Part shown: piece after piece, positions 6,673 through 13,305 of the stretch
Position numbering within the stretch: position 1 is the stretch's first letter
How the letters are laid out: every line of letters begins with the position of its first letter
DNA from: an uncultured Chloroflexota bacterium
GTDB lineage: Bacteria; Chloroflexota; Dehalococcoidia; Lucifugimonadales; CAJWER01
Assembly: GCA_913030785.1 (NCBI GenBank)
Contig: CAJWER010000057.1
Span: forward strand, 1-14,673
Direction of reading: 5' to 3'
Length of the DNA: 14,673 bases
Made by a program: the position numbers and the translations under genes
Notes under the pieces: model-generated
Seen by the model: the letters and a program-made list of their open reading frames with translations, nothing else
Database searches by the model: none
What the model was told of the DNA's origin: nothing

Positions 6673-6836
6673 GACGATAGCTTAGTGAGACGTGTAGTGG
6701 GACAATTTCCCTTTGACATGGTGTCCATGTCTTAGCAGGGCGTATCGCGAGATAGCTCCCTCCTACCGGGAGTCGATGGCTTGCTGAGGCGTGTAACGGG
6801 ACAACTTCCTTTGCCGTGAAGTCCATCGCTGCGGGG
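6673..6836. repeat. Tandem repeat, two diverged units with ~100-base period
   Basis: Unit 1 (6673-6742) and unit 2 (6773-6836) share blocks in the same order: CGATAGCTT / CGATGGCTT, GTGTAGTGGGACAA / GTGTAACGGGACAA, TTTCC / CTTCC, and GTCCAT. Within unit 1, GACATGG and CCATGTC form a short palindrome; between the units CTCCC and GGGAG can pair. Unit 2 runs straight into R1 copy C. The reverse strand shows two similar peptide-like phrases (VVPLHASAS and IVPLHVSLS), which I take as a consequence of the DNA repeat. Confidence 0.5.
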
Positions 6837-6913
6837 TGTGCAGAGGGGCTCGGCCCCTCTGCCGGGTGTGTGAGGGTGTCCCTCACACATATATATATTT
6901 TTCTTTTTTCTTA
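6836..6913 (+). repeat. R1 element copy C (most complete, terminator-like)
   Basis: Both stems are perfect. GCAGAGGGGC (6840-6849) pairs with GCCCCTCTGC (6853-6862) over TCG, and GTGTGAGGG (6868-6876) with CCCTCACAC (6880-6888) over TGT. A tail of alternating AT and then T-rich sequence follows to 6913, so it should terminate transcription coming from the P-loop gene side. The tail is followed by AAGAAAGA, which could pair with the T-tract. It ends 57 bases before the TTG start of the ClbS/DfsB gene. Confidence 0.75.
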
Positions 6914-6969
6914 AGAAAGATGAGCAGGTGGCATGTGGCCCATCCTCCACTGCCCCTGAGGAGACATTA

Positions 6970-7440
6970 TTGAAAAAGACCGAGCTACTGGACAGCATCC
7001 GATCCCGTCGACGGGAGTGGGACGAGGCCCTCGCCGAGGTCGCCAAGGAGCGCATGCTCGTACCAGGGGCATCGGGCGAGTGGTCCATAAAGGACATCAT
7101 CGCCCACGTAACGTGGTGGGAGAGCCAGACCGCTGGCATGCTCCAGACCAAAACCCTGTCCAACGTCAAGTTATGGCAAATGCCCCAGGACGTGCGGAAC
7201 GACGCTGTCTACATGGAAAATCGCGACCGACCCCTCGACGAGATTCGCCAGGAGTCCGGAGCCGCGTTCCTCTGGCTGATCGCCTCGATCGAGTCCCTTC
7301 AAGAAGACGACCTCACCGACCCGTCTCGGTATCGACAAATGCCCGCCGAGTGGACTCCATGGCGTGTCGTTGTCGCCAACTCCTACGCCCACTACTACCA
7401 GCACCTCCCGGGCATACGGGCATGGGCGGCCAGGGGCTAA
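6970..7440 (+). CDS. ClbS/DfsB family (DinB-fold) protein
   Basis: The start is read as TTG 6970 because GAGGAG at 6958-6963 precedes it by six bases and the product then opens KKTELLDSIRSRR, as family members do; an in-frame GTG at 6928 has no such site. The 156-residue protein carries the signature PGASGEWSIKDIIAHVTWWE at residues 32-51. His46 plus His141 and His145 (H-Y-Y-Q-H) form the three-His metal site of the DinB four-helix bundle. Relatives include ClbS, which protects against colibactin, and many damage- or thiol-linked enzymes of unknown substrate. The role here is therefore probably protective or metal-dependent transferase or hydrolase activity in the cytoplasm. It stands alone between two R1 elements and may be a single-gene transcript. 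Confidence 0.8.
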   Translation: MKKTELLDSIRSRRREWDEALAEVAKERMLVPGASGEWSIKDIIAHVTWWESQTAGMLQTKTLSNVKLWQMPQDVRNDAVYMENRDRPLDEIRQESGAAFLWLIASIESLQEDDLTDPSRYRQMPAEWTPWRVVVANSYAHYYQHLPGIRAWAARG

Positions 7441-7522
7441 AGGATATGACGTACAGGGTACGGGCTCACAAATCAAAAACAGCCACTCAGCCCTTCAGAG
7501 CCCATCAACCCGTTTCCCGAGG

Positions 7523-7653
7523 GTGTGCAGAGAGGCGGCAGCCCCTCTGAGCCCAACACCCATTTTTGGTGGGGTGTGCAGAGGGCGGTAGCCCCTTGCC
7601 GGAAGCCTGAGGGTGTCTCTCAGAGAAAACTCTACTCTTTCTTTTCTTCTTTT
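7523..7653 (+). repeat. R1 element copy D, with duplicated first half
   Basis: The GTGTGCAGAG start occurs twice (7523 and 7574), each followed by a GC-rich arm containing AGCCCCT. The second half has CTGAG and CTCAG around GGTGTCT, a weaker version of stem 2, then a pyrimidine tract of mostly T (7632-7653). It is the most diverged copy. The rest of the 7441-7749 spacer shows nothing I can name apart from the AAGGAGATCACCC ribosome-binding region of the sulfatase. Confidence 0.55.
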
Positions 7654-7749
7654 TCGGGGGCATGAGAAGGAGAGTGACAGTCAGAGGAGACTTCAACATA
7701 CAACTAGACCACAGTATCGCCTAGCCCTGAAACAACAAGGAGATCACCC

Positions 7750-9198
7750 ATGCCCGACAAGCCAAACGTCCTGCTAATCTGCGCCGACCACTGGGGCGGC
7801 ATGCTGACCCGGCCCGGCGGGCACCCGGTCGTGATGACGCCCACGCTATCGCAGTTGGCGAGACTCGGTACCTGGTACGCCAATACGTACTCTCCCGCTC
7901 CCTCATGCATCCCCGCCCGCCGTTCGCTAATGACCGGCCTATCGGTGCGTACCCACGGCGATCGTATCTTCAAGGAGCGTGAGGAGCTGCCGGACGTCCC
8001 GACGCTGGCCCAAACGTTTCGGAACGCCGGATACCAGGCCTCCGCTGTCGGCAAGCTCCACGTATACCCACAGCGCGACCGCATCGGGTTCGACGAGGTG
8101 ATACTGAACGAGGAGGGCCGCCACCACCTGGAAGGCAACGCGGACGACTGGGAGATGTACCTTACGGACGAGGGCTACGCCGGCAAGGAGTACGCGGCCG
8201 GCCACAGCAGCGGTGACTACAACGTCACCCCATGGCACCTGCCCGACGAGGCGCACCCGACCAACTGGACCACGCGGGAGATGTGCCGCACGATCAGACG
8301 ACGCGACCCGCGCAAGCCCGCTTTCTGGTACATGTCCCACATCGCACCACACCCGCCGATGTGGCCTTTGCAGTCGTATCTGGACCTGTACCGCGACATC
8401 GAGATCGACCCTCCGGTTATGGGCGAGTGGACGAAAGACCCGGACACGGTCCCGTGGATGTTGAAGGCATACAACGACGGCGGAGGAGCCATGAAAGGCG
8501 CGCCCGCCCATGAGATAAAGGAGGCCCGCCGCGCCTTCTACGCCCTGATCACACATATTGACCATCAGCTAAGGGTCGTCATCGGTGCGCTGAGGGAAGA
8601 GGGGATCCTAGACAACACGATCATAGCGCTAACCGCCGACCACGGGGACATGCTCGGCGACCACGGCCGCTGGGCCAAGACCCTCATGTTCGACATGTCG
8701 GCAAAGGTGCCTCTGGTCATCGTGCCGCCGAAGGGCGACGCGAGGATCCCCCCCGGTCAGGACGACAGCCGTCTCGTCGAGACCATGGACATCATGCCCA
8801 CGCTGCTGGAGCTGGCCGGGGTTCCAGTTCCCGATACCGTCGAGGGGACTTCATTGTTAACCGACGAGAGCAGGGATCACATCTATGGGGAGCACTGGGA
8901 GGGCGATTTCGCCAACCGCATGGTCCGGGACTCGCGCTACAAGCTGATCTACTACCCCGTCGGCAACAGCTTCCAGCTATTCGACATGCAGGAGGACCGT
9001 CGGGAGGAGCACGACCTCAGCGAGTCGGCAGACCACGCCACAATCCGTAGCCGCCTGACCGACCTGCTCATCGATCACTTGTACGGCGTAGACCTGGAGT
9101 GGCTGCAGGACGGCAAACTCGTCGGGGTGCCCCTAAAGCCGCTGCCCCAATACCAGGACCGAGGACTGGGAGCCCAGCGCGGCATCCGGTACATGTAG
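7750..9198 (+). CDS. Formylglycine-dependent sulfatase (alkaline phosphatase superfamily)
   Basis: The 482-residue protein spans a full sulfatase domain. It opens PNVLLICADHWGG, with D13 and H14 in the first metal position. The activation motif is C53-I-P-A-R57, so Cys53 should be converted to formylglycine by a partner enzyme not seen here. Further catalytic-site pieces are G101-K-L-H104, H201 in APHPP, D297-H298-G in TADHGDMLGDHG, and K310. The C-terminal part (YKLIYYPVG, LFDMQEDRREEHDL) is typical. No signal peptide is seen, so it is likely cytoplasmic, hydrolysing a small organic sulfate ester; a phosphonate monoester hydrolase activity is the main alternative. ATG 7750 follows AAGGAGATCACCC. 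R1 copy D lies upstream; downstream are decayed minus-strand genes. Confidence 0.9.
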   Translation: MPDKPNVLLICADHWGGMLTRPGGHPVVMTPTLSQLARLGTWYANTYSPAPSCIPARRSLMTGLSVRTHGDRIFKEREELPDVPTLAQTFRNAGYQASAVGKLHVYPQRDRIGFDEVILNEEGRHHLEGNADDWEMYLTDEGYAGKEYAAGHSSGDYNVTPWHLPDEAHPTNWTTREMCRTIRRRDPRKPAFWYMSHIAPHPPMWPLQSYLDLYRDIEIDPPVMGEWTKDPDTVPWMLKAYNDGGGAMKGAPAHEIKEARRAFYALITHIDHQLRVVIGALREEGILDNTIIALTADHGDMLGDHGRWAKTLMFDMSAKVPLVIVPPKGDARIPPGQDDSRLVETMDIMPTLLELAGVPVPDTVEGTSLLTDESRDHIYGEHWEGDFANRMVRDSRYKLIYYPVGNSFQLFDMQEDRREEHDLSESADHATIRSRLTDLLIDHLYGVDLEWLQDGKLVGVPLKPLPQYQDRGLGAQRGIRYM

Positions 9199-9218
9199 AG
9201 GTGGCGAGACACCCAGCC

Positions 9219-9257
9219 ATATCACTCTGAGCAACATCAGCGAATCTGGGACGAAGG
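9219..9257. repeat. R2-like left arm, degenerate
   Basis: ATCACTCTGAG followed by GCGAATCTGGG matches the R2 left arm (TTCATTCTGAG, GCGAAGAATCTGGGG). It directly borders the point where similarity to an MFS transporter ends, so it may mark a deletion or insertion edge. Confidence 0.4.
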
Positions 9258-9483
9258 GGCCACTCTCCGGCGTTGCCAGCAATGACGGTAAGCGAACTTA
9301 CGGCAAATAGCCTTTGTTGTGGCACCAGGTCTGCGACCAACGCACCTCCCCAGGCCCTGCCAACGCCATCGATAGCCCCATTGCCAACACTATCCCCACC
9401 AAATGCCAGGGCTGGGCGAACTCAGATGTCACCAGGTACGCTGCAACAAGTACAAAATGGCCGGCACGAGGCGAGCGACGACG
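9258..9483 (-). pseudogene. MFS transporter fragment (MFS_3/EntS-like), frameshifted
   Basis: On the minus strand 9483-9351 reads FVLVAAYLVTSE, then PWHLVGIVLAMGLSMALAGP, the hydrophobic helix that precedes the loop of EntS-type efflux proteins. At the G-run 9348-9351 the frame breaks, and the next frame goes on with GALVADLVPQQRLFAVSSL and GNAG, the family's ALVADLVP loop motif. Restoring one G would give the spacing normally seen between the Pro and the ALV. Only about 75 of the roughly 400 residues expected are left. It lies just downstream of the decayed VOC gene on the same strand and in the same frame as its reading-through. I take it as a relic; it cannot be a working transporter. Confidence 0.55.
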
Positions 9484-9876
9484 CTACGCCGTCAGCGTAC
9501 CTTGCTCGTCCATGATGACCATGATGTTGCCTTCGGGGTCGCGGAAGAAGGCCATCGACAGCTAGTAGTCGCCCGTCGCGTGGATGACCTTCGGCTCGCC
9601 CTCGAAGACCACGCCCCGCGACACCAGTTCGTCGTAGCTGATATGTATGTCCGGCACGTTGAAGTACAGGATGGAGTTGCGTATCTTGCTCTCCTGTTCG
9701 ACCCCGGTGATCATCAGCCGGGTATTTCCAATGTCAAAAAAGGCCAGTCCCGGCGGAAACCGACCAATGAGTCTCAGGCCCAACTTCTCCCCATAGAACT
9801 CCACCGCAGCATCGAGGTCTTGCACACTCAGCCCAACCTGCCCCAGCGTGCCTACCCCACCACTAAATTGTGTCAT
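9484..9876 (-). pseudogene. VOC (glyoxalase/bleomycin-resistance) protein with in-frame TAG
   Basis: ATG 9876 is chosen over the upstream in-frame ATG at 9927 because GGAGGGG lies about eight bases before it. The protein reads LGQVGLSVQDLDAAVEFYGE, then RFPPGLAFFDIGNTRLMI and SILYFNVPDI, a standard VOC domain. At 9562-9564 a TAG interrupts HATGDY, after which the frame continues LSMAFFRDPEGNIMVIMDEQ to TAG 9484-9486, exactly the family's last strand with the metal-binding Glu of FRDPEGN. The stop replaces a codon that could have been TGG. Without the last strand the truncated form would lack a metal ligand and part of the fold. The full form would have 130 residues. VOC enzymes include glyoxalases, dioxygenases and resistance proteins. 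Confidence 0.8.
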
Positions 9877-9947
9877 GGCAACATCCCCTCCGACTTCGTC
9901 CACCCTGACGGTGGCACTAATCACCATTGCCAGTCAACTAATTCGCT

Positions 9948-9976
9948 TTGACCCCCGCGCAGGCCACGCCTATAAT
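9948..9976 (+). promoter_or_regulatory. Near-consensus promoter of Gfo/Idh/MocA gene
   Basis: TTGACC (9948-9953) and a perfect TATAAT (9971-9976) are 17 bases apart. The start site would fall near 9983, giving a leader of about 30 bases that ends in the GGAGG ribosome-binding site. This is the best sigma70-type promoter in the window. Confidence 0.75.
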
Positions 9977-10014
9977 CGCGTCCACCGGATCCACCCGGCC
10001 CCATGGAGGCAGCA

Positions 10015-10965
10015 ATGCTGAAAACCGCATTCATCGGAGCAGGCAGGCGCGCGCAGGCCGCCCACTACCCGGCCGTGAGCCGTCAGGATGACCTGGCAAT
10101 CGAGGCAGTCGTGGAGCTTGACGAGGCCCGAATGGGTGAGGTCACAGACCAGTACAGCATTTCTCGCGGCTTCGGGGACTACCACGAGATGCTGGAGGTG
10201 GTGGACCCCGACGCCGTGTACGTCATCATGGGCGAGGAGCTGATGGCCTCCATCGCCATCGACATCATGAACGCCGGCAAGCACGTCTTCATCGAAAAGC
10301 CCGCAGGTGCAACCCCTGAAGAGAGCCAGCAACTGCTCGACGCCGCCGAGGCAAATGGCGTCCACTGCATGGTGGGCTACCAGAGGCGCTTCTCGGCCAC
10401 GACCACAGAGTCGATGCGGCTAGTTGCAGAGCGTGGGGATCCCTCCCTGATCATCGGCGAGTTCCACAAACACATGCTGAACGATCCCAAGCCACCACGG
10501 ACGACGATGTGGAACGACATCTCCCACGCCGTGGACCTGGTTCGCTACATGTCTAGCAGCGAGGCCACTGAGATCACGGCATTCCGTGACAAGCGCAGCT
10601 CTACCTGGACCAACGACTACAACGCCTTGATCCGTTTCGCCAACGGCGCAGCAGGCATCATCACAGCGATGCGCTCTTCGGGCGGACGGACGCTGCGGGG
10701 TCAGCTGCACGGACTCGGGGTCGGGTGCCACTTCGACATCCCCGAGCGGCTCGAGGTCTACGAGGACGGCGATGGTCCGCGCATGCTCACCGGAGCGGAG
10801 ATTGAGGGAGCAGAGCAGGGCGACAGGCTGGCCTACGATGGGACCGTCGCCATGCACCGGCACTTCGCCGAATGCGTTCGCACGGGGGCCACGCCGCTGA
10901 CGGACATCCGCGACGTAATCCACACGTCGCACCTGGTCGCGCGCCTCGAGGGCAACGAGCGGTAG
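10015..10965 (+). CDS. Gfo/Idh/MocA family NAD(P)-dependent oxidoreductase
   Basis: I use ATG 10015, because GGAGG at 10005-10009 is five bases upstream and overlaps the alternative ATG at 10003; this gives 316 residues. The Rossmann fold starts at once: LKTAFIGAGRRAQAAHYP with G8-A-G10. The family's catalytic EKP is at residues 94-96 in HVFIEKPAG, and NDISHAVDL puts D168, H171 and D174 in the usual active-site helix. Members oxidise or reduce hydroxyl groups of sugars, inositols and related polyols. The C-terminal β-sheet domain (YNALIRFANGAAGIITAMRSSG) is complete. Its stop lies one base from the end of the convergent cysteine hydrolase gene. ThuA-like proteins, one of which is encoded in that opposing operon, are known partners of such dehydrogenases. 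Confidence 0.9.
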   Translation: MLKTAFIGAGRRAQAAHYPAVSRQDDLAIEAVVELDEARMGEVTDQYSISRGFGDYHEMLEVVDPDAVYVIMGEELMASIAIDIMNAGKHVFIEKPAGATPEESQQLLDAAEANGVHCMVGYQRRFSATTTESMRLVAERGDPSLIIGEFHKHMLNDPKPPRTTMWNDISHAVDLVRYMSSSEATEITAFRDKRSSTWTNDYNALIRFANGAAGIITAMRSSGGRTLRGQLHGLGVGCHFDIPERLEVYEDGDGPRMLTGAEIEGAEQGDRLAYDGTVAMHRHFAECVRTGATPLTDIRDVIHTSHLVARLEGNER

Positions 10966-10966
10966 A

Positions 10967-11731
10967 CTACCCCCGCGCCTCCAGCAAATCCTGGCTCAGC
11001 ATCGATGGGCACCAGTGCCGCTCGATGTACTCGACGACAAGCTCGGTGCCCCGGTCGTGGCTAACGTAGGGCGCTTTTTCGGGGTTGTACATCGTGTCAG
11101 TCAGGTCACGCACCAGCACACACCTGATCCCCCAGGCGGTCATCTGCTTGATGGCAAATGACCTGTTAAGCACACACATATTCGTGTGCACCCCCATAAC
11201 AAGCAGGTTGGCGATACCTGAACCTCGCAGGAAGCTGTAGATCTCGTCGCCGTCGTCGGAGATAACGTCCTCGTCGGCGATCTCGATGGCCGCGTGCTGT
11301 CGGGTCCAGGCTTGTCGTTGGATCTCGTCGCCAGTGTCACAGCCACCATCGGAGTCGTCGATGGGCACCGGCGGCGGTATCGGAAGGTCCAGGGACTCGG
11401 GCGTCTCAACCTTAGGTGAGTCGACGATCCTGCGGCGTTGCGGCGTAAGGGCGTAGAACTGCATCGTACCTGACGGCGCGTGGATGATCTGCACACCTGC
11501 CTCACGTGCGGAGGCCACGACCATGTTCATCCGACCAACCATGGCGTCGACCCTCCGCGCAGCACCACTGCACCAATGGTCGTCCCAGACATCGCACAGC
11601 AGGAGGGCCGTCTCGTCCACCGGGAACCGCTTCGGCACGGTGGCCTGCTCCCAAAACCCGCTGCCCTCGCGAGTCACGACCTGCGTCCGCAGATTCAGGT
11701 CCAGGTGTTTCTTAGTTGTGTCCTCAGCCAT
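10967..11731 (-). CDS. Isochorismatase-like cysteine hydrolase
   Basis: ATG 11731 is taken over GTG 11734; GAGG lies just upstream. The 254-residue protein has LLLCDVWDDHW with Asp47 as the likely general base and GVHTNMCVLNRSF with Cys186 as nucleophile, the marks of the isochorismatase superfamily (nicotinamidases, N-carbamoylsarcosine and ureido amidohydrolases). At the place where the family's Lys is expected it has EDVISDDGDEI instead, so the usual Asp-Lys-Cys triad may be altered. The sequence resembles a planctomycete and Chloroflexota subgroup of unknown substrate. It is the last gene of a minus-strand operon, 13 bases after the ThuA-like gene, and ends tail-to-tail with the Gfo/Idh/MocA gene at one base distance. 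Confidence 0.85.
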   Translation of the reverse strand: MAEDTTKKHLDLNLRTQVVTREGSGFWEQATVPKRFPVDETALLLCDVWDDHWCSGAARRVDAMVGRMNMVVASAREAGVQIIHAPSGTMQFYALTPQRRRIVDSPKVETPESLDLPIPPPVPIDDSDGGCDTGDEIQRQAWTRQHAAIEIADEDVISDDGDEIYSFLRGSGIANLLVMGVHTNMCVLNRSFAIKQMTAWGIRCVLVRDLTDTMYNPEKAPYVSHDRGTELVVEYIERHWCPSMLSQDLLEARG

Positions 11732-11744
11732 CACTAAGCCTCAT

Positions 11745-12395
11745 TCACAGTCGCCCGGCCGCCCACAACACACTATTGGACAGCAGTCGGAGGAAATTGC
11801 TCTCCTCAAAATCCTGCTGATGGCCTAGGGAGGTATAGAACACGCGACCACCCTCATGCAACCGCGTCCACGCTACAGGCTCGGTGGCATCGCTGGATGT
11901 GCCGGTTAGCAGCAGTGTGGTGTCGTCTGCTATGGGGGTGTTCCTATAGAGACTGCCGTGGGTCACGAATCCGTCCACTCCGTCCAGTACGGGGTGCTGC
12001 GCGGCCTCCTCGGACGCGATCTCGACCGTCACCGCAGTACCCGGCTTGAAGTGCATATTGTAGTTGCCGCCCAGTACGTCTTTGTCGAAAGCGAGCCAGT
12101 TCTGGAAGCCGTGGCTTGCGGTCCTGACGCCGACGACAGGCCTCCCCGCAGCGCAGTATTTCTGAAGCCTGTCCAGCTCCGCACCCGAGGTGTTGAGCCT
12201 GCGGCTGAACAGCAGCAGCACATCGGCGTCGTCGAGGGCCGCGAGCGACTGCTCGTCGTCCTCGGTGCTGAACACGACCGTCGTGGTCTCCATTCCGTAC
12301 TCGTCCCGAACGTGCATGTCGAACACCTGCAACGAGCTCTCGGAGTCGTACTCGAACGACCCGGATAGCATGCACAGCTTCAACGGAGATGCCAT
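11745..12395 (-). CDS. ThuA-like domain protein
   Basis: The protein has 216 residues. AAGGAGC precedes ATG 12395 at about eight bases. It has the glutamine-amidotransferase-like fold of ThuA: a starting strand KLCMLSGSFEYDS, the DDADVLLLFSR strand, GRPVVGVRTASHGF with the turn where related amidotransferases keep a nucleophile, a central HPVLDGVDGFVTHGSLY, and the family end PVAWTRLHEGGRVFYTSLGH plus NSVLWAAG. ThuA proteins act with Gfo/Idh dehydrogenases in disaccharide oxidation (ThuAB) in rhizobia. There is no signal peptide. It sits 23 bases after the dehydrogenase gene and 13 before the hydrolase gene, so one transcript is likely. Confidence 0.85.
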   Translation of the reverse strand: MASPLKLCMLSGSFEYDSESSLQVFDMHVRDEYGMETTTVVFSTEDDEQSLAALDDADVLLLFSRRLNTSGAELDRLQKYCAAGRPVVGVRTASHGFQNWLAFDKDVLGGNYNMHFKPGTAVTVEIASEEAAQHPVLDGVDGFVTHGSLYRNTPIADDTTLLLTGTSSDATEPVAWTRLHEGGRVFYTSLGHQQDFEESNFLRLLSNSVLWAAGRL

Positions 12396-12418
12396 TATCT
12401 CGGCTCCTTCTTCGGAGA

Positions 12419-13192
12419 TTATCGCGCCGTCCAGCCCGCGTCGATGGAGATGGCAGCGCCCGTGATGGACCGTGCACCTTCAGATGCGAGATACAGGGCC
12501 AGACTGGCGATCTCGTCCGGCTCGACCAGCCTCTTGATGGCGGCCGGCTCCAGCATCACCTTCTCGATGACGTCTGACTCGCTGATGCCGCGCGTCCGGG
12601 CCTGGTCCGCGACTTGGCCCCGCGTGAGGGGCGTGTTGGAGTAGCCAGGGCAGATCGCGTTGACCGTTATCCCGAATTCGCCCAGCTCGAGTGCCGTGGT
12701 GCGCGTCAGGCCCACGAGGCCGTGTTTGGCGGAGACGTAGGCCGACTTGAACGGGCTCGCGACCAGGCCGTGTATCGAAGAGAGGTTTATGATCCTCCCC
12801 CAAGCACGCTCCTTCATGCCAGGGACGACGTACTTCGTAAGCTGAAACGGCGCGACGAGCATGATCTGGACCAGCCGCGCCCAATCGTCGTCCGGGAACT
12901 CCTCCACCGGCGCGATGTGCTGTAGCCCGGCGTTGTTGACCAGGATGTCCACGCCGCCTTCGCTCTCGATGGCCTCTCGGCAAAGCTCCCTGGTCGTCTC
13001 CATGTCCGAAAGGTCTGCCAAGATAAAACTGCCGCCGACCTCTTCGGCCACCTCCCGGCCGCTCTCCCGCGCATCGGTGATCACGACTCGTGCTCCGGCA
13101 TCCGCATATGTGTTTGCGATGGCCCGGCCAAAGCCGCCGCCACCGCCGGTGATCAGGGCTACCTTGCCCCCCAGGCTTGTTTCAAGACTCAT
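12419..13192 (-). CDS. bdhA: 3-hydroxybutyrate dehydrogenase (SDR family)
   Basis: ATG 13192 is chosen because AAGGAG lies six bases before it; an in-frame start at 13240 would add an unrelated tail. The 257-residue protein has T15-G16-x3-G20-x-G22 for NAD binding, NNAG at 86-89, and Ser139, Tyr152 and Lys156 as catalytic residues. Gln91, His141, Lys149 and Gln193 match, with a constant three-residue offset, the substrate-binding Gln94, His144, Lys152 and Gln196 known from Pseudomonas fragi 3-hydroxybutyrate dehydrogenase. The end ITGAAISIDAGWTAR is also typical. It should oxidise (R)-3-hydroxybutyrate or a close 3-hydroxy acid to the 3-keto acid in the cytoplasm. It is the first gene of a three-gene operon and diverges from the HIT gene. 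Confidence 0.88.
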   Translation of the reverse strand: MSLETSLGGKVALITGGGGGFGRAIANTYADAGARVVITDARESGREVAEEVGGSFILADLSDMETTRELCREAIESEGGVDILVNNAGLQHIAPVEEFPDDDWARLVQIMLVAPFQLTKYVVPGMKERAWGRIINLSSIHGLVASPFKSAYVSAKHGLVGLTRTTALELGEFGITVNAICPGYSNTPLTRGQVADQARTRGISESDVIEKVMLEPAAIKRLVEPDEIASLALYLASEGARSITGAAISIDAGWTAR

Positions 13193-13225
13193 TGCCCGCT
13201 CCTTTTCCGATAATTCGCCCATGAC

Positions 13226-13253
13226 ATGATACGCGAACACCGCGCGATTTCAA
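13226..13253 (-). promoter_or_regulatory. Putative promoter of the bdhA operon
   Basis: Read on the minus strand, TTGAAA (13253-13248) and TATCAT (13231-13226) are 16 bases apart, ahead of the AAGGAG site and ATG 13192. The order and spacing suit a sigma70-type promoter; the -10 box has two mismatches at most to consensus. Confidence 0.45.
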
Positions 13254-13305
13254 TGGTCCACTGCGAATATGATAGACTCGCCGCACCGTACTTGGAGTGA
13301 GATTT

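Noticed and set aside
6572..6886. 104-residue minus-strand frame with two similar phrases
   Set aside because: The phrases come from the tandem DNA repeat at 6673-6836, and the frame runs through R1 copy C.
6928..6969. Upstream GTG start for the ClbS/DfsB gene
   Set aside because: It has no good ribosome-binding site, and TTG 6970 with GAGGAG fits the family start better.
4885..9927. Programmed recoding of stop codons as Trp
   Set aside because: One stop is TGA and the other TAG, both lie in otherwise damaged or non-essential genes, and the remaining genes here use stops normally.
9403..9951. 182-residue + strand frame
   Set aside because: Antisense to the VOC gene, whose sequence is recognisable on the minus strand.
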